From the NCBI GenBank assembly GCA_043748985.1, contig JAYVEG010000205.1, positions 1-11,073 on the forward strand: a DNA stretch of 11,073 bases, in the 5' to 3' direction. The notes under the pieces were generated by a model that saw nothing but the letters and a program-made list of their open reading frames with translations, was not told the origin of the DNA and did no database searches. The first letter of the stretch is position 1; the number at the start of each line of letters is the position of its first letter. Positions 7,385-11,073 of the stretch are shown here, piece by piece. The translations under genes and the position numbers were made by a program. This DNA comes from JBBROS01 sp043748985. Lineage in GTDB: Bacteria; Pseudomonadota; Alphaproteobacteria; Acetobacterales; Acetobacteraceae.

Positions 7385-8264
7385 ACCCGGCACGGCGGTT
7401 CAGCGGCGCCGGGCCATTTCATGCGTGCTGGGGTCGTCGTTCGCCTTCGTGCTGGTGTCCGCCTGCGTGAAGGGCGCGGCGCCAGAGGTGCCGGTGCTGG
7501 AGTTGGTGTTCTTTCGCAACGCCTTCGCGCTGCTGCTGCTGGTGCCGCTCGTGATGCGGCAGGGGGGCTGGGCGGTGCTGCATACCCGGCGGCCCTGGGA
7601 GCATGTGGCGCGGGGGCTGACGGGGCTGTGCGGGATGATCGGGTTCTTCTACGGCTATGGACATCTGCCGTTTGCGGCGGCGACCGCGCTGGGATTCGCC
7701 ATGCCGATCGTGCTGGCGGTGCTGAGCGCGCCGTTGTTGAACGAGCGGGTAACGCCGCCGCGGGCGATCGCCATCGGGGCTGGTTTCGTCGGTGTGGTGC
7801 TGGTGGTGCGTCCCTGGTCGGGGGCGGCGGGGCTGCCGCTGGGACCGACCGGGGTTGTGCTGCTGGGGGTGGTGGCCTGGGCGGGGGCCATGATCAGCAT
7901 CAGGCGCATGGGGCGGGCCGGAGAGCGGAACCTGACGATCGTCGCGCTGTTCGCGCTGTTCTGCACGGCCCTTTCGGCGGTGCTGGCGGTGCCGGTATGG
8001 ATGACGCCGCGGGTCGGGCTGTGGCTGCCGCTCGTGGGGATCGGGCTGATCTCGGGGGTGGCGCAGCTATTGATGACGGAAGGATATCGGAACGGGGAAG
8101 CGAGTATGCTGGCCCCCTTCGAATACAGTGCGATCATCTACACCTTGGCGCTGGGCTGGGCGGTATGGGGCGAGGTGCCAGGGGTTTGGGAGGCGGCGGG
8201 GATCGCGGTGCTGGTGGGGGCCGGGTTGTTCACGTGGTGGCGAGAGACGCGGCCTCTGCGGTAG
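7374..8264 (+). CDS. EamA/DMT-superfamily transporter
   Basis: The 296-residue inner-membrane protein has about ten hydrophobic helices arranged as two EamA repeats of five, roughly residues 14-143 and 155-288. Recognisable pieces are FFRNAFALLLLVP in helix 2, the ATALGFAMPIVLAVLSAPLLNERV turn that ends the first repeat, and APFEYSAIIYTLALGW with WGEVP in the second. Family members move small metabolites, often outward, including amino acids and nucleotide-like compounds. No substrate can be assigned. ATG 7374 sits directly after AAGG, too close to act as a normal ribosome site, and overlaps the acyltransferase gene by 11 nt, so translation probably depends on coupling. GTG 7377 is an alternative. 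The C-terminus is a short arginine-rich cytoplasmic tail. Confidence 0.87.
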   Translation: MVPEPGTAVQRRRAISCVLGSSFAFVLVSACVKGAAPEVPVLELVFFRNAFALLLLVPLVMRQGGWAVLHTRRPWEHVARGLTGLCGMIGFFYGYGHLPFAAATALGFAMPIVLAVLSAPLLNERVTPPRAIAIGAGFVGVVLVVRPWSGAAGLPLGPTGVVLLGVVAWAGAMISIRRMGRAGERNLTIVALFALFCTALSAVLAVPVWMTPRVGLWLPLVGIGLISGVAQLLMTEGYRNGEASMLAPFEYSAIIYTLALGWAVWGEVPGVWEAAGIAVLVGAGLFTWWRETRPLR

Positions 8265-8277
8265 CCGCCGGCACTCG

Positions 8278-8344
8278 GGGTGCGGGTGTGCCGTGAATGG
8301 CGGTGTCCGTTACTGCGGCGCGAACCCTCATCCAGCCCGCACCC
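8278..8344. repeat. 9-bp perfect inverted repeat in the convergent gap
   Basis: GGGTGCGGG at 8278-8286 is exactly inverted as CCCGCACCC at 8336-8344, with a 49-nt loop. It occupies the 93-nt gap between two converging genes. A pairing this GC-rich could arise by chance at this base composition, and there is no T-run, so a terminator role is only possible. Nothing else is recognised in 8265-8357. Confidence 0.3.
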
Positions 8345-8357
8345 AAGGAAGAGGGCT

Positions 8358-9572
8358 TCAGGCAGCCAAGGCCCTGGGTGGCGGGGCGGCGCGGTGGCGG
8401 AGCATGGCGTCGAAGGCATCGAATACGCGCCGCATTTGGGCGTGTTTGTAGGGGAACATGGCGGGATCCTCCATCAGGTGGATGATGGCGCCGGTATCGG
8501 CCTCGAAGATCAGCAGGCGGCCGTCCGGCAACTCGCTGCAATCGATCGAGAAGTAGTCGAAGGGGAGCCGCTTCAACAGGGCCTGGAAGGCTGCGTGGTG
8601 CCGGCGGGCAAAGCCGGTGTCGAAGCCTGCCATCTCGGCGGCCTCCAGGGCGCGGCGGTCGGCGTGCTCGGTCATGCCGGCGTTGAGGTAGTGGACCATC
8701 CAGTGTGGCGAGGCGGCCATATGGCATAGCTCGGCTCGGCCATCCATGAAGGCGACGCGATATTTGCGATACAGGCCGTCGGCAGCGCGATAATCGACGA
8801 AGGTAGAGAGATAGAAGCTGCCGGTTTCGGAGGCGGCGAGATAGGCCGCGAGGGCGTGGGCGCCGTCGATCTTTTCGAGCCCATGGCCGGCGTGCGAGCC
8901 CAGGGGGCGTAGCAGCACTGGGTAGGCGATATCGGGCTTGGCCAGAATGTCGGTGCGGGAGATCGCGATGGTGGCCGGGATGCAGACGCCGGGCAGGTCT
9001 GCCAGCAGCATGGCCAGGCGGTCACGCGCCAGGATCGGCAGGGCGGCCGGGTCGTTGACGATGGGGCGGGGCCAGTTGGTCAGCAAAGTCGCGAGTCGGG
9101 CGAGGAGCGTGGGATCGGCCTCGCTGATGGCGACGAACAGCACGTCGTGGTCCGGCACGGCGGCGGGGAGGGGGTGGCCGGGGAGGAGGAACAGCAAGTC
9201 GAGCCGTACGTCGAGGTGGGCGGTGATGAAGTCGAGCGGCGTGTTGACCATCAGGTCCCCGGGGGCCAGCAGCGCCAGCACGCGCAGGGGGGTGGCGCCA
9301 GCCGTTGCAGTGCGGACCCGCAACACCGGGCAGTTGCGCAGGACCTGAGCCTGAAGCACCAGCGCATCGGCGCGTCGGGAGGCGAGCATGCAGACCGTCG
9401 CCATGTCGAACATGCGGGCCACGGGGTCTGCGACCGTGTCGTCGATCACGCCGAGCAGGCCGTCCAGCAGCATGCCGTTCATCGCGGCGGTGGTGAGGGC
9501 TGCGGTGCCCAGGACCTCGGGCGGGGTGAGTGAGCCCGACAGATGCGGGGGGTATTCGGGTGTGATGACCAT
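8358..9572 (-). CDS. Unusual ATP-grasp domain protein (possible carboxylate-amine ligase)
   Basis: This 404-residue protein has no obvious signal peptide or membrane helices. Residues about 95-175 look like a pre-ATP-grasp Rossmann-like domain (LRVLALLAPGD, DHDVLFVAISE). Residues 215-390 look like an ATP-grasp fold: YPVLLRPLGSHAGHGLEKI (217-235) with the glycine-rich nucleotide loop, and DYFSIDCSE...GRLLIFEAD (339-359), where Asp344, Glu357 and Asp359 sit where ATP-grasp enzymes place their metal ligands. The usual ExN is ExD here. ATP-grasp enzymes join a carboxylate, as acyl phosphate, to an amine or thiol. The nearest relatives I recall are RimK/glutathione-synthetase-like domains fused to TPR repeats. 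The first 90 residues contain alanine/leucine helices that could be a TPR remnant. Start ATG 9572 has a weak GAGCGG upstream. It faces away from the small gene at 9753 and its substrate is unknown. Confidence 0.7.
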   Translation of the reverse strand: MVITPEYPPHLSGSLTPPEVLGTAALTTAAMNGMLLDGLLGVIDDTVADPVARMFDMATVCMLASRRADALVLQAQVLRNCPVLRVRTATAGATPLRVLALLAPGDLMVNTPLDFITAHLDVRLDLLFLLPGHPLPAAVPDHDVLFVAISEADPTLLARLATLLTNWPRPIVNDPAALPILARDRLAMLLADLPGVCIPATIAISRTDILAKPDIAYPVLLRPLGSHAGHGLEKIDGAHALAAYLAASETGSFYLSTFVDYRAADGLYRKYRVAFMDGRAELCHMAASPHWMVHYLNAGMTEHADRRALEAAEMAGFDTGFARRHHAAFQALLKRLPFDYFSIDCSELPDGRLLIFEADTGAIIHLMEDPAMFPYKHAQMRRVFDAFDAMLRHRAAPPPRALAA

Positions 9573-9752
9573 TTTGGCGCCGCTCGGCTGGGATCCTGTC
9601 AGGCTAGCAGGGCGAAGTTAATGAGATGCTTCACAGCAAGGAACATTTTCGATGACGCCGATGGAGCCTGGGATGGACCGGTGATCAGGCCGGGTCGCCG
9701 CCGTGCGCCGACGGGTCTAGGTATGGCGTCGGAAAGCGGAGATGAACGCCCA
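9573..9752. other. Divergent intergenic region with a relatively AT-rich core
   Basis: This 180-nt stretch is the longest without a confident gene. Its core, 9614-9655, has 16 G/C in 42 bases, far lower than its surroundings, and lies between divergent starts, so it is the likely promoter region for the ATP-grasp gene and the small gene. I could not place a convincing -35/-10 pair: TTCACA at 9630-9635 resembles a -35 box, but no good -10 follows at 16-18 nt. An in-frame upstream extension of the small gene from ATG 9621 is open but reads as low-complexity Arg/Gly/Pro sequence without family features. Confidence 0.4.
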
Positions 9753-10001
9753 ATGGCCTATGCCCAGTTGACTGCAACCAAGGTGGCCGCAGCGGCAAAC
9801 CTGGCGCTGCAGGATATTCAGGAGCGGATCGAGGCCGAAACCGGTTCTGGGCAGGACCGGGCGGATGCGGTCAGGCTGCAATGGTTGCTGCAGCTTGCGA
9901 CCGCCTCGGCGCAGGAGGACGTGGCCCAAGCGCTGGTGACGGTGACGGCCGAGGATTTCAGCCTGATCGCGGAGCGGTATAGCTCGGAGGGCCCGACCTA
10001 A
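9753..10001 (+). CDS. Small unknown helical protein, 82 aa
   Basis: I do not recognise this protein. It is soluble, with no membrane segment or cysteines. Alternating alanine/leucine and charged residues suggest two or three amphipathic helices: about 9-28 (KVAAAANLALQDIQERIEAE), 35-53 and 60-75. ATG 9753 is preceded by GGAG at 9738-9741 (11 nt). In-frame ATGs at 9723 and 9621 are alternatives with poorer upstream sites. The TAA at 9999-10001 overlaps the stop codon of the convergent ParA gene (10000-9998) by two bases. The acidic, helix-compatible composition is unlike the Arg/Pro-rich shadow frames around it, which favours a real gene. Function is unknown; it could be a partner of ParA, though the two are transcribed towards each other. 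Confidence 0.5.
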   Translation: MAYAQLTATKVAAAANLALQDIQERIEAETGSGQDRADAVRLQWLLQLATASAQEDVAQALVTVTAEDFSLIAERYSSEGPT

Positions 10002-10627
10002 CCCACAGCCGCCAGCACCGCCTCGACCAGGGCGCGCAACTCGGTCGCGGCTTGGCTGCGAGGAGCGGATTCAGTCACGCCGAGGCCTTCGGCGAAGGCC
10101 TGGGCGTAGGCGGTGCGGTTTCCGAGCGTGGCGAGCAGAGGCGTGAGGCCGAGGGCGGCAAGGTCCGCGGCCATCGTCTCGCGCAGCCGGCCCGCGGACG
10201 GAACGCGGTTGAGGACGATGCGCGCGGGCCGCTTCTCCTCACGCGCGATGGCCAGGGTGCCTTCGGCGGCCCAGAGGTCCGGCGGGCTCGGCTGGATGGG
10301 GATCAGCACCAGGTCGGCGCCGCGGATGGCCCGGCGGGAGTCGCTGTCGATCTGCGGCGGGCTGTCGATGACGAGGATGTCGTGCGCGCGCTTGAGGCGG
10401 TCCAGCTCTGCGGCCAGGCGCCAGCCCGAGAGATCGCTGAAGGTAAGGGTGGCCGCAGGCACCGCGCGGCCCATGCGGATGGCATACCAGCGGGCCAGGC
10501 TGTGCTGGGGGTCAATGTCCAGCACAGCGACGCGCTTGCCTGGCGCCAGGGCTGCGGCCAGATTAGCGGCGAGCGTCGTCTTGCCTGCCCCCCCCTTCTG
10601 TTGTGCCACGGTGATCACGATCGACAT
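9998..10627 (-). CDS. ParA-family (ParF-like) partition-type ATPase without an adjacent ParB
   Basis: The 209-residue P-loop ATPase starts with a deviant Walker A motif, KGGAGKTT (11-18), including the signature lysine Lys11. DIDPQ (37-41) is the Walker A' region, and DILVIDSPP (83-91) is Walker B. Length and the lack of an N-terminal DNA-binding domain fit the short ParF/McdA-type branch, whose members dimerise on ATP and bind nucleoid DNA non-specifically to position plasmids, chromosomes or protein complexes. No ParB, parS array or replication gene is seen, so the cargo is unknown. ATG 10627 is chosen because the motif begins ten residues later. The frame is open upstream to about 10840, but that part overlaps the divergent gene and lacks family sequence. 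A GGA lies about 8 nt upstream of the start. Confidence 0.88.
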   Translation of the reverse strand: MSIVITVAQQKGGAGKTTLAANLAAALAPGKRVAVLDIDPQHSLARWYAIRMGRAVPAATLTFSDLSGWRLAAELDRLKRAHDILVIDSPPQIDSDSRRAIRGADLVLIPIQPSPPDLWAAEGTLAIAREEKRPARIVLNRVPSAGRLRETMAADLAALGLTPLLATLGNRTAYAQAFAEGLGVTESAPRSQAATELRALVEAVLAAVG

Positions 10628-10655
10628 GTTCGAATCCAGACAATACGATCCGACA

Positions 10656-11073
10656 ATGCACCGTGGCGCCGTGCCGCGCCAACCGCTGTTCACGCCGGAC
10701 GAGATGGGAGTTGCCGACCGGGCGGCGCCGGCGCTGGGCATGCCGGGCCTGGTGTTGATGCAGAACGCCGGGCGGGCGGTGGCCAGGGCAGCCCGGCGGT
10801 TCGGGCCCTGCCGGACGCTCGTGCTGTGCGGGCCCGGCAATAATGGTGGCGATGGCTGGGCGGCGGCGACGCTGCTGGCGCGCCAGGGATGGCCGGTGGC
10901 AGTTGCGGAACTCGCGGCGCCGCGGGCGGGGTCGGACGCGGCGGTGATGCGGGCGGCGTGGCAGGGGCCGCTGGTGCCATTCGCGACGGATGAGGTGGGG
11001 CGGGCGGATCTCGTGATCGACGCGGTGTTCGGGGCCGGGCTGTCACGGGATGTGCCGGCGACGGTGGCGGCAG
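10656..11073 (+). CDS. nnr: NAD(P)H-hydrate epimerase domain (YjeF_N), probably of a bifunctional Nnr repair enzyme; 3' truncated
   Basis: The frame is open to the window edge and gives 139 residues from ATG 10656. An N-terminal helix region (LFTPDEMGVADRAA) precedes LVLMQNAGRAVA. The hallmark GPGNNGGDG loop lies at 59-67 and the DAVFGAGLSRD segment at 122-131, both typical of the YjeF N-terminal epimerase. This domain interconverts the R and S forms of damaged NAD(P)H hydrates so that a dehydratase can restore NAD(P)H. In most bacteria the ATP/ADP-dependent dehydratase domain is fused C-terminally, but here it would be beyond the window. ATG 10626, in frame, is also possible and would overlap the ParA start codon within a single CATG. 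Neither has a good ribosome site. GTG 10671 is a third option. Confidence 0.88.
   Translation, partial: MHRGAVPRQPLFTPDEMGVADRAAPALGMPGLVLMQNAGRAVARAARRFGPCRTLVLCGPGNNGGDGWAAATLLARQGWPVAVAELAAPRAGSDAAVMRAAWQGPLVPFATDEVGRADLVIDAVFGAGLSRDVPATVAA

Noticed and set aside
4880..7393. 837-codon open frame on the minus strand opposite the acyltransferase gene
   Set aside because: Its translation is rich in Arg, His, Gln and Pro with no domain motifs, as expected for the antisense shadow of a GC-rich gene. The plus-strand frame contains clear Pat/GNAT motifs throughout.
8265..8357. Rho-independent terminator between the EamA and ATP-grasp genes
   Set aside because: The 9-bp inverted repeat has a 49-nt loop and no T-run on either strand, so I list it only as a repeat.
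10622..10642. tRNA T-loop-like sequence TGTTCGAATCC
   Set aside because: The five bases flanking the loop do not pair, and no D-arm, anticodon arm or acceptor stem is present nearby. It lies at the ParA/epimerase start codons.
9998..10843. Plasmid or mobile-element origin suggested by ParA
   Set aside because: No ParB, parS-like repeats, replication initiator, transposase or integrase is visible, and the neighbour is a chromosomal-type metabolite-repair gene.
1..11073. CRISPR array, rRNA, tRNA or insertion sequence
   Set aside because: I saw no regularly spaced direct repeats, RNA gene signatures or transposase frames anywhere in the window.

Overview
The window is GC-rich DNA with tightly packed genes and many one-codon overlaps. 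Protein sequences and gene content suggest an alphaproteobacterium, most likely Rhodospirillales/Acetobacteraceae. That placement rests on sequence flavour only; there is no rRNA or other marker here. Nothing points to a plasmid, phage or insertion sequence.

Layout. (1) 1-2026, plus strand: the tail of a branched-chain amino-acid-type (Liv/HAAT) ABC transporter operon. It holds the last 33 residues of a periplasmic binding protein, then the permeases livH and livM, joined by a 2-nt gap and a TGATG overlap. The two ATPases are not downstream, so they lie upstream or elsewhere. (2) 2023-2071: an imperfect palindrome that supplies the stop codons of both converging genes. (3) 2068-4708, minus strand: a minimal NRPS-like system split into two genes, a stand-alone adenylation enzyme followed by a carrier protein-thioesterase protein. 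There is no condensation domain, and the Asp that anchors alpha-amino groups in ordinary amino-acid-activating domains is not visible. (4) 4709-4840: divergent intergenic region with a candidate promoter for the rightward genes. (5) 4841-8264, plus strand: a large Pat/PatZ-type protein (dead acyl-CoA-synthetase body plus C-terminal GNAT), overlapping by 11 nt with an EamA/DMT-family exporter. (6) 8358-9572, minus strand: an unusual ATP-grasp protein. (7) 9573-10001: a relatively AT-rich gap, then a small unknown helical protein. (8) 9998-10627, minus strand: an orphan ParF-like ParA ATPase. (9) 10656-end, plus strand: the start of an NAD(P)H-hydrate epimerase (YjeF_N) gene, cut by the window edge.

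How they may work together. livH/livM form one membrane channel. The adenylation and carrier-thioesterase proteins almost certainly act together: the first loads an acid onto the second, which then releases it. Whether the acyltransferase, EamA exporter and ATP-grasp protein belong to the same small pathway (tailoring, export, amide-type ligation) is inference from proximity. The ParA and NAD(P)H-repair genes look like ordinary chromosomal neighbours. The best candidate for an undescribed system is the split A / T-TE pair with its flanking acyltransferase-exporter and ATP-grasp genes.
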